From: Pseudomonas sp. CC120222-01a
Lineage (GTDB): Bacteria > Pseudomonadota > Gammaproteobacteria > Pseudomonadales > Pseudomonadaceae
NCBI RefSeq assembly: GCF_003097235.1
Contig: NZ_QEQQ01000004.1
Span: 262,649 to 326,648, forward strand
Length of the DNA stretch: 64,000 nt
Reading direction: 5' to 3'
Shown here: positions 10,728 to 19,970 of the stretch, in pieces
Position numbering within the stretch: the stretch's first letter is position 1
How the letters are laid out: each line of letters begins with the position of its first letter
Position numbers and translations under genes: made by a program
Notes under the pieces: model-generated
Databases searched by the model: none
Seen by the model: the letters and a program-made list of their open reading frames with translations, nothing else
What the model was told of the DNA's origin: nothing

Positions 10728-12641
10728 ATGTTCTACCTGCCTTTGCCCAGCGACCAGGCCGACCGCCTGGCCAGCGCGCCCCTCGCCACCGACTTCTTCC
10801 CCAGCGCCAGCCTGCTGGAAGCTGCCGCCGTGCTGTTCGTGCAGAACCTGCCGCGCCAACCGGCCAGCGCCTCGGCGGACACACAGGAGCGCCGCTTCGC
10901 CGAGATCGTGCGCATCGCCAATGAAGTCGAAGCCGCAGCCCCGGGCCGCTTCCAGCGGCAGGTCGCGCAACACTTCGACCGCGAGGCGTTCGCCATGGGG
11001 CTGGGCATGCTCGGTGAGAACGGCGTCGCCCTGGTGTCAGCCGAAACCGAGTACCAGGCCGACGAGTTCCAGGACGCCGAAGGCCAGTGGAATTTCCAGT
11101 TCGCCGACAGCTATCGCCAGCGCGTAACCCCGCTGCACCCGGTGTACCTGCCGTCACTGGCCAGCGACCTGATGCTCAGTGACCAGCAGAACCGTCTGCT
11201 GCGCGAATTCCTCTGCGGCGTCGACGAATCGGTAGCCGTGCAGGGCTTCGCCGGCACCGGCAAGACCTTCCTGATCCACCAGTTCGCGCGCCTGCTCGAC
11301 CCCCAGCGCACGCTGTTGCTGGCCCTCACCGAAGGCCAGTTGCGGGCGTTGCAGGCACGGGTGAAGGATGCCCAGGCCTACACCGCGCTGACGTTCGGCC
11401 AGTTGGCCGACGAAATTCTAAACCGAGACCTCACCAGCAATGGCTGGCGCCTGCGCGACCCATACCGCACCAAACTGTCCTGGCGCCCGCAGGAGGCGCA
11501 GGTGGTGCGCTGGCTGAACATCCCCGACATCGGCCCGCTCGCCGCGCGCGATGTGGTGGCTCTGTGCGTCAAGGCCGTGCGCAGCTTCTGCCGCAGCGGT
11601 GACAGCCAGTTGCAGCTGCATCACCTGCCCTGGGCCGGGCCTGGCACCACGCCGCTGGACCAGGAAGTGCTGCTGGAAAAGGCCCGCCTGTACTGGCACG
11701 AACTGATCCGCCCGTCCGCCCGTGAAATCCAGCTGCCGGTACGCGACTACCACCGGGTCAAGCTGCTGTCGCTGACGGCCGAGGTGATCGACAGCCGCTA
11801 CAGCCACGTCATCGTCGACGAGGCCCATGAGCTTTCCGCCCCGATGCTGGCCGTGCTCGATCGCAGCCCGCAGTCAGTGATTGCCCTGGGCGACGAGTTG
11901 CAGAACCTCAACGGCCTCAGCCCGCACCATGGCAACTTCATCCGTCAGCGCTACATTGACCATTCGTTGCGCGCCGGCCCGGCCATGGATGGCGTGCTCA
12001 ACCCGTTGATCCAGGCGCACCCGGCGGCGATCCAGGCCGCCTTCAGTGGCAGTGCCGAGCATTACACCCGGGTGAGCTTCTTCGACACGGTGACGGTACC
12101 TGAACAGCCCACCGCCTTGATCGTCGATGACGAGTGGGGCCTGTTCGGCTGGTTCCAGCGCCTGACCCATCAAGGGGTACCGTTCGTGCTGCTGAAGAGT
12201 GCGCGCAAGGATTTCGAGCTGTTCGTCGAGGACTGCATCGAGCTGTACCGCTACGGCACCCGGGCGCGCCACCCGATGCTGTTCCGTTACCCCAGCTGGC
12301 AGGCGCTGGAGCAGGACAAGGGTGACGACAAGGCGTTTGTCGCCGTGGCCGGCATGCTGCGCAAAGGCTATACCGCCGAGCACTTTGCCAAGGCCAAGAG
12401 CCGTTACCGCTGGGACAAGGCGCCGAAGCTGTTCCTCGGGCGGGTGCGGGATGTGAAGAACATGGAGTTCGCCCGGGTGATGGTGTCGCCGGAGCTGATG
12501 GTGGCACCGAGCACGGCGGGCAATCGCAACGAGCGGGCGCGGATGCTGGCGGGGCTGTATACCGCCTGTTCGCGGGCGCGGCATGAACTGATCGTGCCGG
12601 GGGGGATGCTGGACTGGGTCAAGGACCAGGTCCGGGATTGA
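10728..12641 (+). CDS. Superfamily I helicase-like ATPase, uncharacterised
   Basis: A 637-residue protein. The start ATG at 10728 (MFYLPLPSDQADRL) follows CGAGGT. A P-loop GFAGTGKT is at residues 173-180, a Walker B/DEAx motif VIVDEAHELS at about 361-370, and a UvrD-type C-terminal segment (AGLYTACSRARHELIVPG) near the end. Residues 1-150 match no family I recognise; they contain ERRFAEIVRIANEVE, which may be helical. It is probably a cytoplasmic nucleic-acid-dependent ATPase. No nuclease motif was recognised. It stands alone between a REP pair and a terminator. Possible roles are DNA repair or defence; neither is supported directly. Confidence 0.7.
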   Translation: MFYLPLPSDQADRLASAPLATDFFPSASLLEAAAVLFVQNLPRQPASASADTQERRFAEIVRIANEVEAAAPGRFQRQVAQHFDREAFAMGLGMLGENGVALVSAETEYQADEFQDAEGQWNFQFADSYRQRVTPLHPVYLPSLASDLMLSDQQNRLLREFLCGVDESVAVQGFAGTGKTFLIHQFARLLDPQRTLLLALTEGQLRALQARVKDAQAYTALTFGQLADEILNRDLTSNGWRLRDPYRTKLSWRPQEAQVVRWLNIPDIGPLAARDVVALCVKAVRSFCRSGDSQLQLHHLPWAGPGTTPLDQEVLLEKARLYWHELIRPSAREIQLPVRDYHRVKLLSLTAEVIDSRYSHVIVDEAHELSAPMLAVLDRSPQSVIALGDELQNLNGLSPHHGNFIRQRYIDHSLRAGPAMDGVLNPLIQAHPAAIQAAFSGSAEHYTRVSFFDTVTVPEQPTALIVDDEWGLFGWFQRLTHQGVPFVLLKSARKDFELFVEDCIELYRYGTRARHPMLFRYPSWQALEQDKGDDKAFVAVAGMLRKGYTAEHFAKAKSRYRWDKAPKLFLGRVRDVKNMEFARVMVSPELMVAPSTAGNRNERARMLAGLYTACSRARHELIVPGGMLDWVKDQVRD

Positions 12642-12647
12642 AGAATC

Positions 12648-12666
12648 GGGGCCGCAAAGCGGCCCC
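12648..12666. terminator. Bidirectional terminator hairpin
   Basis: A perfect 8-bp stem, GGGGCCGC-AAA-GCGGCCCC, lies between the convergent helicase-like and aldehyde dehydrogenase genes. It serves both strands by symmetry. Confidence 0.75.
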
Positions 12667-12677
12667 AATGCCTTGAA

Positions 12678-14063
12678 TCAGTTACGATCCAGCCACACGG
12701 TCTGGGCATTGGTGAACTCGCGCACACCGAAGTGCGACAGCTCACGCCCGAAACCGCTCTTCTTCACGCCACCAAACGCCACGCGGGGGTCAGAAGCGCA
12801 GTAGCCGTTGATGAACACGCCACCGGTGTCCAGCGCGGCGGTCATGCGCTCGGCCAGCGCATAGTCGGCGGTGTAGATGGTCGATGCCAGGCCGAACTCG
12901 CTGTCGTTGGCCAGCTCTACGGCATGTTCGGCATCACGGGCCGTGATGATCGCCGCCACCGGCCCGAACAGCTCCTGCTTGAAGGCGGTCATGTCCGGGG
13001 TAACGTTGGCGAACACGGTCGGTGCGTAGAAGTTGCCCACGCCTTCGACCTTGTTGCCGCCCAGCAGCAGGGTGGCGCCTTCGGCCAGCGTCGCCTGGAC
13101 CTGGCCATCCAGCTCGTCACGCAGGTCGTAGCGGGCCATCGGGCCGATGTAGGTGTCGTCTTCCAGCGGATTGCCGATTTTCAGCTTGCGCGTGGCTTCG
13201 ACGAACTTGCGCGTGAATTCCTCGACCACACCTTCTTCGATGATCAGGCGCTTGGCGGCGGCGCAGACCTGGCCGGTGTTCTGGTAGCGACCGATCACGG
13301 CGGCCTGCACGGCGGCGTCGATATCGGCGTCAGCCAGCACGATGAACGGGTCGGAACCGCCCAGCTCCAGCACGCACTTCTTCAGCGCCGCACCCGCCTG
13401 GGCACCGATGGCCATGCCGGCGCGCACGCTGCCGGTCAGGGTCACGGCGGCGATGCGCACGTCGTTGATGGCGCGGGTGACGCCGTCCGGGGTGACGTTC
13501 AGCACTTCGAACACGCCTTCAGGCAGGCCGGCGTCCTTGAACAGCTCACCCAGCAGGTAGGCGCTGCCCATCACGTTCGGCGCGTGCTTGAGCACGTAGG
13601 TGTTGCCCGCCAGGATCGCCGGCACGGCGCCGCGCAGCACCTGCCAGACCGGGAAGTTCCACGGCATCACCGCGAGGATCGGGCCCAGCGGGCGGTATTC
13701 GATGCGGGCTTTCTCGACCTGGGTCGGCTCGGCGGCGAGCATGGCCGGGCCGTGCTCGGCATACCAGCGGCACAGGCCAACGCACTTGGCGACTTCACCA
13801 CGGGCCTGGGCGATCGGCTTGCCGATTTCGCGGCTGATCATCTGCGCGAAGGCTTCGGCCTTGGCTTCGAGGGTGCTGGCCAGGGCGAGCAGGTACTCGC
13901 TGCGCTGACCCAGCGACACTTGGCGCCACTGGCCGTAGCCAGCCTTGGCACGTTGCAGCGCCGCTTCCAGTGCGGCGTCGGTGTCGAAGGGGTAGGCGCC
14001 GATCTGCTCGCCGCTGAACGGGTCGACGGAGATGGCGTGGGTCAGGCTGCTGATCGCACTCAT
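12678..14063 (-). CDS. sad: NAD(P)-dependent succinate semialdehyde dehydrogenase (Sad/YneI type)
   Basis: A 461-residue aldehyde dehydrogenase. Family motifs are MPWNFPVWQVLRGAVPAILA, the catalytic Glu segment LELGGSDPFIVLADAD, the catalytic Cys segment GQVCAAAKRLI and GPVAAIITARD. The short length and the Gly-Ser-Asp active-site neighbourhood resemble E. coli Sad (YneI) rather than GabD. It would oxidise succinate semialdehyde from GABA, the end of the putrescine route, to succinate. It is divergent from a LysR gene of the PtrR/YneJ type, as in E. coli, which strengthens the call. Cofactor preference is not readable here. Confidence 0.85.
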   Translation of the reverse strand: MSAISSLTHAISVDPFSGEQIGAYPFDTDAALEAALQRAKAGYGQWRQVSLGQRSEYLLALASTLEAKAEAFAQMISREIGKPIAQARGEVAKCVGLCRWYAEHGPAMLAAEPTQVEKARIEYRPLGPILAVMPWNFPVWQVLRGAVPAILAGNTYVLKHAPNVMGSAYLLGELFKDAGLPEGVFEVLNVTPDGVTRAINDVRIAAVTLTGSVRAGMAIGAQAGAALKKCVLELGGSDPFIVLADADIDAAVQAAVIGRYQNTGQVCAAAKRLIIEEGVVEEFTRKFVEATRKLKIGNPLEDDTYIGPMARYDLRDELDGQVQATLAEGATLLLGGNKVEGVGNFYAPTVFANVTPDMTAFKQELFGPVAAIITARDAEHAVELANDSEFGLASTIYTADYALAERMTAALDTGGVFINGYCASDPRVAFGGVKKSGFGRELSHFGVREFTNAQTVWLDRN

Positions 14064-14164
14064 GGCGGGGCACTCTCGTTGTTGTTAATCAGTGACGCCA
14101 GACTAGTGGGCTATGGCTTTAATGAAAACTGAATAATAATGAGCGAAACATTCACGTTTGGAGA

Positions 14165-15037
14165 ATGACTGTGGACCTGGTGCAACTGGAGATCTTCAAG
14201 GCCGTGGCCGAGCAGGGCAGCATCAGTGCCGCCGCCCAGCACATCCATCGGGTGCCGTCGAACCTGACCACGCGCATCAAGCAGCTGGAGGAGGACCTCG
14301 GCGTCGAGCTGTTCATCCGCGAAAAAAGCCGCCTGCGCCTGTCGCCTGCGGGCTGGAACTTCCTTGAATACACCCGGCGCATCCTCGACCTGGTGCACGA
14401 GGCGCGGCTGACCGTGGCCGGCGAAGACCCGCAAGGCACCTTCGCCCTGGGTTCGCTGGAGAGTACGGCAGCGGTGCGTATTCCGGCCTTGCTGGCCGCT
14501 TACAACCAGCGCTACCCCAAAGTTGACCTCGACCTGTCCACCGGGCCCTCGGGGACCATGCTCGAAGGCGTGCTGGCGGGGCGCCTGGTGGCGGCGTTCG
14601 TCGACGGCCCGGTGCTGCACCCCACGCTCGAAGGCATGCCGGTGTTCGAGGAGGAGATGGTGATCATCTCGCCGCTCAATCACGCTCCGGTCACACGTGC
14701 CCAGGATGTCAACGGTGCGAGCATCTACGCCTTCCGTGCCAACTGCTCTTACCGCCACCACTTCGAGAACTGGTTCGTCCAGGACCAGGCGGTGCCCGGC
14801 AAGATCCACGAAATGGAGTCGTATCACGGCATGCTCGCTTGCGTCAGCGCCGGTGCCGGCCTGGCCATGTTGCCGCGCAGCATGCTCGACAACATGCCCG
14901 GCTGCAGCACGGTCTGCGCCTGGCCGATGCAGGAGCAGTTCCGCTACCTGAAGACCTGGCTGGTGTGGCGCCGCGGCACGGTTTCGCGCAGCCTGAGCAT
15001 GTTCGTGAAACTTCTCGAAGAGCGGCGAACGGCGTGA
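14165..15037 (+). CDS. ptrR: LysR-family regulator, PtrR/YneJ-like
   Basis: A 290-residue LysR protein: N-terminal helix-turn-helix ([20 protein letters not shown] to about residue 65) and a substrate-binding domain with [19 protein letters not shown]. It is divergent from the sad-like gene with a 101-bp intergenic region, the same arrangement as yneJ(ptrR)-yneI(sad) in E. coli, where PtrR controls sad. The gene name rests on that synteny and general similarity. A start at 14168 is also possible. Confidence 0.75.
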   Translation: MTVDLVQLEIFKAVAEQGSISAAAQHIHRVPSNLTTRIKQLEEDLGVELFIREKSRLRLSPAGWNFLEYTRRILDLVHEARLTVAGEDPQGTFALGSLESTAAVRIPALLAAYNQRYPKVDLDLSTGPSGTMLEGVLAGRLVAAFVDGPVLHPTLEGMPVFEEEMVIISPLNHAPVTRAQDVNGASIYAFRANCSYRHHFENWFVQDQAVPGKIHEMESYHGMLACVSAGAGLAMLPRSMLDNMPGCSTVCAWPMQEQFRYLKTWLVWRRGTVSRSLSMFVKLLEERRTA

Positions 15038-15097
15038 ACATCAGCAGTGGATGGGGTCCAACATTAGGTAAGCCATCTCCCTGAGGAGGAGCTGACC

Positions 15098-15550
15098 ATG
15101 CGTAACCATCACTATGCTTTGGGCGCCACGCTGCTGATCGCACTGGCGCTGCCCTGGACCCTGGCCGCCGCCGCGGAAGTGGACGACCACAACGCCCCCA
15201 TCGACATGCAAGCCGTGCAGCTGCAGCCGCAAGAGCAGAACGGCGTGCGCTACCTGGAAGGTGGTATCGGCCAGGACGAGGCCAATGCCATGCGCCACAC
15301 CAAGGGCTATGATCTGCACGTCGAACTGTCGACCGGCGCCCACGGCCAGTTCGAAAGCGGCGCTGCGGTCGATATCCAGAACGCACAAGGCAAGTCGGTG
15401 TTGAGCCTTCAGGATGCCGGGCCACTGGTCTATGTCCAGCTGCCACCGGGCCAGTACAAGGTTGTCGGCCAGGGGCAGGGCACTACCGTCCAGCAACTGG
15501 TCACCGTGAACGGCAAGACGCCTGCCACTGCCAGCCTGAACTGGCACTGA
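15098..15550 (+). CDS. Small secreted protein of unknown function
   Basis: A 150-residue protein with a GAGGAG ribosome-binding site and a clear signal peptide (MRNHHYALGATLLIALALPW, cleaved near A-A-A-A). The mature part is hydrophilic, with a C-terminal segment (LPPGQYKVVGQGQGTTVQQL) that looks like a single beta-sandwich of the carboxypeptidase-regulatory type. No catalytic motif or lipobox is seen. It is probably periplasmic. It follows ptrR by 60 bp and is followed by a hairpin. Confidence 0.7.
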   Translation: MRNHHYALGATLLIALALPWTLAAAAEVDDHNAPIDMQAVQLQPQEQNGVRYLEGGIGQDEANAMRHTKGYDLHVELSTGAHGQFESGAAVDIQNAQGKSVLSLQDAGPLVYVQLPPGQYKVVGQGQGTTVQQLVTVNGKTPATASLNWH

Positions 15551-15563
15551 TCGGTGAAAACGG

Positions 15564-15585
15564 GTGGAGTACGTCTGTACTCCAC
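15564..15585. terminator. Hairpin downstream of the small secreted protein gene
   Basis: A 9-bp stem, GTGGAGTAC-GTCT-GTACTCCAC, starts 13 bases after the stop. There is no T-run, so it may be a weak or factor-dependent terminator. The rest of the gap to pagL (to 15846) contains an AT-richer stretch around 15705-15760 that may hold the pagL promoter. Confidence 0.5.
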
Positions 15586-15846
15586 CTGGAGGGGAGCCTG
15601 CCGGCATGAGCCTCGACTCACCCTTGCAAGCACTGGAGCAGCAGGGAGGAGGCTGATTACGACTGAGCCACCTGGGCACTGCGGGTAAATTCAAACAATG
15701 CTGGCAATTCACTTTCAACTTTCTGATTATCTGGACAATAATCAGAAAAGTATTACCCCGTGTGACCGGTTGGATGCACCGTTCACCGCAAAAATCGAGG
15801 GGCCCAAGCCCCCACTTGCCCGTGTGACCATCAGGAGAAGTCATTG

Positions 15847-16368
15847 ATGAAAACCCGTCTTGCCAGCACGCTGGCCGCCGCCCTGTTGGCGCTTGCCGGC
15901 AGCAATCTGGTTCAGGCCGCAGAGATTTCCGGTGCCGTGGGGGCGACCGGCCAAGGCGACATGACCTACCGCCTCGGTATGTCGTTCGATTGGGACAAGC
16001 AGTGGCTGAAGAGCGACATCGGTTATGTGACGGGCTACTGGGATGCGGCCTACACCTACTGGGAAGGTGGCGATGCCAGCGGTGCCCACTCGCTGTCGTT
16101 CAGCCCGGTGTTCACCTATGAGTTCAGCGGTTTCACCTACACCCCGTACGTCGAAGCCGGTATCGGCCTGGCGGCCTTCTCCAAGACCGAGGTGGGCGAC
16201 CATGACCTGGGTTCGGCCGTCAACTTCGAAGACCGCATCGGCTTTGGCCTGAAGCTGCCGGGTGCGCAGAAGGTCGGGGTCCGTCTGATTCACTATTCCA
16301 ATGCCGGCATCAAGCAACCGAACGACGGCATCGAATCCTACTCGCTGTTCTACAGCAAGAGCTTCTGA
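15847..16368 (+). CDS. pagL: Lipid A 3-O-deacylase PagL
   Basis: A 173-residue outer-membrane beta-barrel enzyme that removes the 3-O-linked acyl chain from lipid A. The N-terminal signal peptide (MKTRLASTLAAALLALAGSN) ends near Q-A-A. The catalytic triad is at the positions known for PagL precursors: His149 and Ser151 in RLIHYSNAG, and Glu163 in GIESYSLFY. The terminal Phe is typical of outer-membrane barrels. The ATG at 15847 is preceded by AGGAG at good spacing; a TTG codon directly before it is less likely. It is monocistronic. Confidence 0.93.
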   Translation: MKTRLASTLAAALLALAGSNLVQAAEISGAVGATGQGDMTYRLGMSFDWDKQWLKSDIGYVTGYWDAAYTYWEGGDASGAHSLSFSPVFTYEFSGFTYTPYVEAGIGLAAFSKTEVGDHDLGSAVNFEDRIGFGLKLPGAQKVGVRLIHYSNAGIKQPNDGIESYSLFYSKSF

Positions 16369-16373
16369 TGTTT

Positions 16374-16392
16374 GGGGCCGCCTGGCGGCCCC
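16374..16392. terminator. Bidirectional terminator hairpin
   Basis: GGGGCCGC-CTG-GCGGCCCC lies between the convergent pagL and siderophore receptor genes. It has the same stem sequence as the hairpin at 12648-12666. Confidence 0.75.
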
Positions 16393-16398
16393 AGCCTT

Positions 16399-18534
16399 TC
16401 AGAAGGTGTAGGAAACCCCGGCCTGCACCGTGCGCGGCGCCCCCGGGTACACGTAGGTGTTGAACGCCCCTTCGTCATAGCCTTTGTTGAACACGTTCTT
16501 CACGTCCAGGTTCAACCGCACGTGCTCGTTGACCTTGTAGAAGCTCAGCAGGTCGACCACGCTGTAGCGCTCCATGGTGTAGGTGCTGGCCGCCGTCTGC
16601 CCGGCGCGGTCATCCACATACTTCACGCCAACCCCCAGTCCCAGGCCCTTGGCCAGCCCATCCTGGAACTCATAGGTGTTGAGCAGGCTGAAGCTGTTGC
16701 GCGGGATGTTCGCCAGGCGGGTGCCGGTGGGGATGCTATTGTCCTTGGTCACCTCGGCGTCGACATAGGCGTAACCGCCGATCATCCGCCATTCCGGGGT
16801 CAGGTTGCCGGCGACGTTGATATCCAGGCCGCGGCTGCGCACTTCGCCGGCAGCGACGCTGTAGGTGCCGGTCGGGTCGTTCGGGTCGCGGGTCAGCACG
16901 TTTTCCTTGACGATGTGGTAGATCGCCGCGTCCACGCTCAGCTGACGGTCCAGCGCTTCCCATTTCACGCCCAACTCATATGACTTGCCCTTTTCCGGGT
17001 CGAAGCCAGTGCCTTGCAGGCTCGCGCCGCTGTTGGGCTTGAACGAGCGCGCGGTGTTGGCGTAGACGGCAACGGTGTCGGTCAGGTCGTAGATCAGGCC
17101 GAAGCGTGGGGTGACGCCGTTTTCGCCCTTGTTGAAGTCACCGGCATTGTTGAGCTTGTTGTCGTAATCATGCTCGTAGCGCTCGAAGCGTACCCCGGCG
17201 AGGGCTTTCAGGCGCTCGGTCAGGGCTACCTGGTCCTGGATGAAGGCCGCCCAGGTCTTGAGGTTTTCCTTGTCATGGGTGGTGGTGCGGGTCAGGGCAG
17301 GGCGCGGCTGGCCCAGCACCGGGTCGAAAATGTCGATCGGGTAGGCGCCGGTACCGGCGGCCGAACGCTGGATGATCGAGTTGTAGTCGTAGTCTTCGTA
17401 CTCGATACCGGTCAGCAGGGTATGGGCGAAGCCGCCGGTGTCGAAGTGGCCGGTGAGGTTGAGCTGGTAGTCGCGGTCGGTCCACTCCAGCTTGCGGTAG
17501 TTGAAGTTGCGCCCCAGCGTGCGACCGTCGGCCTGCAGGCCATTGGCTTCCACGGCATTGCCCTTGAGCGAGCCGTCCAGCCATTGCAGGCCGCCACCCA
17601 GGGTCCAGTTGTCGTTGAGCAGGTGCTCGAAGCGCAACTGGGCCATGTTGTTGTCGTTGTGCAGCAGGTTGTCGCTGCCTTTTTCCCAGATGTTGGTGTC
17701 GCGCGAGGCCGTGCCGATCTGGCCGGGCAGGCGGGTCAGGCCGCGATCCAGCGGGTGGTTGTTGCGCATGAAGTCACCTTCGAAGATGACCTTGGTGGCG
17801 TCGTTGACCTGCCAGCTGATCACCGGTGCAACGTCATAGCGCTCGCTCTCGACATCGTCGCGGAAGCTGTCGCCACCTTCACCCAGCACGTTCAGGCGAT
17901 AGGCCAGTGAGCCATCGGCATTCAACGGTCCGGTTGCATCCAGGGTCGCGCGGTGCATGCCCTGGTCGTCGAACTGGCTACCCAGGGTCACCTTGGGCTC
18001 GGCCAGCGGCTGCTTGCTGACCACGTTGAAGGTGCCACCGGGGTCGCCACGGCCGTAGAGGCTGGTGGCCGGGCCGCGGATCACTTCCAGGCGCTCGACG
18101 GTGTTGGCATCGGGGGCGTTGGGGTAGCCGCGGTTGATCGGGAAGCCGTTGCGGTAGAACTCGCCGGTGGTGAAGCCGCGCACGGTGAAGGTGGTCAGGC
18201 CCTGGCCGCCGAAATTGTTGGCGCGGCCGACGCCACCAGCGTAGTCCAGGCCGTCCTGCAGGCGGGTGGCGCCGGTGTCTTCGAGCACATCCTTGGGCAC
18301 CACGCTGATCGACTGCGGGGTCTCGTGCAGGGCGGTGTCGGTGCGCGTGGCGCTGGCCGAACGGGTGGCCTTGTAGCCATCCACCGGGCCATCGGCGCGT
18401 TCGCTGTCGGCGCTGCTGGTGATGTTCAGGGCCTGGAGTTCGATCCGGGCCGGATCATTGAGCGGTTCGGGCTCGGCGAAGGCCAGCGGGGAGATAGCTT
18501 GAAGCACACAAAGCGAAACGAACGTGCGACGCAT
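16399..18534 (-). CDS. TonB-dependent siderophore receptor
   Basis: A 711-residue outer-membrane receptor. A signal peptide (MRRTFVSLCVLQAISPLAFA) is followed by a plug domain with ETPQSISVVPKDVLEDTG, TFTVRGF and ERLEVIRGPATSLYGRGDPG, and a beta-barrel ending in VQAGVSYTF with terminal Phe. The plug motif places it in the ferric-siderophore subgroup. The short N-terminus lacks the extra signalling domain of FpvA-type transducers, and no sigma/anti-sigma pair is adjacent. A Fur-box-like sequence lies about 65 bp upstream, so iron repression is expected. The exact siderophore is not readable. Confidence 0.9.
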   Translation of the reverse strand: MRRTFVSLCVLQAISPLAFAEPEPLNDPARIELQALNITSSADSERADGPVDGYKATRSASATRTDTALHETPQSISVVPKDVLEDTGATRLQDGLDYAGGVGRANNFGGQGLTTFTVRGFTTGEFYRNGFPINRGYPNAPDANTVERLEVIRGPATSLYGRGDPGGTFNVVSKQPLAEPKVTLGSQFDDQGMHRATLDATGPLNADGSLAYRLNVLGEGGDSFRDDVESERYDVAPVISWQVNDATKVIFEGDFMRNNHPLDRGLTRLPGQIGTASRDTNIWEKGSDNLLHNDNNMAQLRFEHLLNDNWTLGGGLQWLDGSLKGNAVEANGLQADGRTLGRNFNYRKLEWTDRDYQLNLTGHFDTGGFAHTLLTGIEYEDYDYNSIIQRSAAGTGAYPIDIFDPVLGQPRPALTRTTTHDKENLKTWAAFIQDQVALTERLKALAGVRFERYEHDYDNKLNNAGDFNKGENGVTPRFGLIYDLTDTVAVYANTARSFKPNSGASLQGTGFDPEKGKSYELGVKWEALDRQLSVDAAIYHIVKENVLTRDPNDPTGTYSVAAGEVRSRGLDINVAGNLTPEWRMIGGYAYVDAEVTKDNSIPTGTRLANIPRNSFSLLNTYEFQDGLAKGLGLGVGVKYVDDRAGQTAASTYTMERYSVVDLLSFYKVNEHVRLNLDVKNVFNKGYDEGAFNTYVYPGAPRTVQAGVSYTF

Positions 18535-18597
18535 CGACGGTACGATCCTGGAGTAGGGCGCTGAGGGGGAGTGTGGGAAGCGTCGAGAAACTACTAC

Positions 18598-18618
18598 GAA
18601 TCATTATCAAATGCATTC
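18598..18618 (-). promoter_or_regulatory. Fur-box-like site upstream of the siderophore receptor
   Basis: Read on the minus strand, the segment contains GCATTTGATAATGATTC, whose GATAATGAT core matches the classic Fur operator, within an AT-rich patch unlike the surrounding high-GC DNA. It lies upstream of the TonB receptor gene. Confidence 0.6.
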
Positions 18619-18665
18619 TTTTTTATTAGAACTGGTGTACCAGATACCGTGCGCCTGGCAGGACC

Positions 18666-18759
18666 GGCCTCTTCGCGGGCGCGCCCGCTCCCACAGCGGC
18701 CCCGCAGCCCATCAGGCTGGTGGTATACCTGTGGGAGCGGGCAAGCCCGCGAAGAGGCC
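18666..18759. repeat. REP pair (REPIN)
   Basis: An inverted pair of REP units (CTTCGCGGGC...GCCCGCTCCCACAG, then its inverse ending GCGAAGAGGCC) lies between the siderophore receptor promoter and the end of the universal stress protein gene. Confidence 0.9.
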
Positions 18760-18778
18760 GACCCAGGCAACTCAGGGC

Positions 18779-19669
18779 TCAGTGAGCACCCTTGATCGCC
18801 AGCACATTGCACAACGGATGCTCCAGCACATGCGCTGTGGTCCCGCCCAGGAACGTCTGCATCGCATCATGCCGATGGCTGCCCATCACGATCACATCCA
18901 CCCGGCTGTGGCTGACGAACTGGGCAATCGCCCGGATCGCCGCGCCCTCGACAAAATGCCGTCGCTCCAGCGGAATCTGGTGGTGGTCGCCCAACCGGTT
19001 GAATGCCGCCCGCTGCGCCGTGCGCACACTGCCATCGAACCCCGGCATGGTCACGGTGCCGGCACCAAAGTCGGCGATATGGGTCTTGGCCGCATCGCAC
19101 ACATGCAGCAGGTGCAGTTCGGCGTTGCATTGCAGGGCCAGGGCATGGGCGCCGTGGATCACCTGGTCGTCCAGGTGCTCGCCGGCACCGTGGCAGTTGA
19201 GGTCCACCGCCGCGGCGATCTGCCGGGGTAGCGGCAGGCGGATGTCGCTGACCAGGTGCACCGCCACTGGGCTTTCCTTGAGCAATTGCCAGTCCAGCGG
19301 CGTGACTAAAAGACGCTTGAGCACCGGTTCGTGCTGCACGTCCTTGATCAGCAGGTCGCAACCCAGCCGTTCGATGCGTTCGAGCACGCTGCCCAGCGGG
19401 TCACGGGTCAGCAGCAGTTCAGTGGACACATCGAGCCCGGCGTTGCCCAGTTGCTCGGCTTCGTCGGCCAGCCACTGGCGGTTGTCACCGAGCAGCCGTT
19501 CCCGCTCGCGGCCGTCGCTCATCAGGCCAAAGGTGTCGACATCGTCGACGAACACATTGATATCCAGCAGGGCACCACTGGACTCGGCCAGCGCCGCCGC
19601 GCGCTGCAGCGCCGGGGAATGGCGCATTTGCGGGCCGAGCATGACGAACAGACGCTTGAACTGGCTCAT
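18779..19669 (-). CDS. Tandem-domain universal stress protein (UspE-like)
   Basis: A 296-residue cytoplasmic protein with two Usp domains. The second ends with the nucleotide-binding signature [20 protein letters not shown] followed by [17 protein letters not shown]. The start at 19669 ([15 protein letters not shown]) is preceded by a perfect GGAGGTG. Frames upstream would run without homology. UspE-type proteins respond to stress or anaerobiosis, but no specific partner is visible. It is divergent from mntP and its riboswitch. Confidence 0.88.
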   Translation of the reverse strand: MSQFKRLFVMLGPQMRHSPALQRAAALAESSGALLDINVFVDDVDTFGLMSDGRERERLLGDNRQWLADEAEQLGNAGLDVSTELLLTRDPLGSVLERIERLGCDLLIKDVQHEPVLKRLLVTPLDWQLLKESPVAVHLVSDIRLPLPRQIAAAVDLNCHGAGEHLDDQVIHGAHALALQCNAELHLLHVCDAAKTHIADFGAGTVTMPGFDGSVRTAQRAAFNRLGDHHQIPLERRHFVEGAAIRAIAQFVSHSRVDVIVMGSHRHDAMQTFLGGTTAHVLEHPLCNVLAIKGAH

Positions 19670-19799
19670 CGCACACCTCCACGTGTGGCAGCCCCCCGGT
19701 TCATGCCATGTCATCTGGTCTGTACAGTCTAGACCCCGTTCAGCCAGGCAAAACCCTTCACGCTTTTTTCACCTGACGCTGGTATCATCGCGCCACTCA

Positions 19800-19934
19800 T
19801 TGGGGAGTAGCCTGCCTTCACGCACTGCGAAGGCGCTCTGGTCAACATATTTGGCAACCTGCCATGGCCAGCGCATCCACCCGGATTGGCGAGACCAACG
19901 ACCTTCCTGCAGCCAAGCCGGGCCTGCAGGTCGT
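19800..19934 (+). ncRNA. yybP-ykoY manganese riboswitch
   Basis: The leader of mntP has the conserved yybP-ykoY pieces in order: GGGGAGTAGCC at 19802-19812, CAACATATTTGGC around 19843-19855, and GGCGAGACCA near 19888-19897. A GC-rich hairpin follows (ACGACC...CTGCAG pairing with CTGCAG...GTCGT, to 19934), probably the expression platform. In E. coli the same riboswitch controls mntP in response to Mn2+. The ligand is inferred from family and context. Confidence 0.9.
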
Positions 19935-19970
19935 CTGTCGTTGACTCGTTGCCCGGCTGGAGTCCGATCG

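Noticed and set aside
10728..12641. Part of a phage-defence island
   Set aside because: Flanking genes are ordinary metabolic genes and no nuclease, methylase, reverse transcriptase or toxin partner is adjacent.
12732..14132. A 466-codon plus-strand open frame opposite the aldehyde dehydrogenase gene
   Set aside because: The minus strand encodes a full aldehyde dehydrogenase with all catalytic motifs. The plus-strand product is His/Gly/Arg-rich and unrecognisable.
18792..19970. A long in-frame extension upstream of mntP
   Set aside because: It runs antisense through the universal stress protein gene and across the riboswitch, is Ser/Arg-rich and lacks homology. The family length and ribosome-binding site support the TTG start at 19971.
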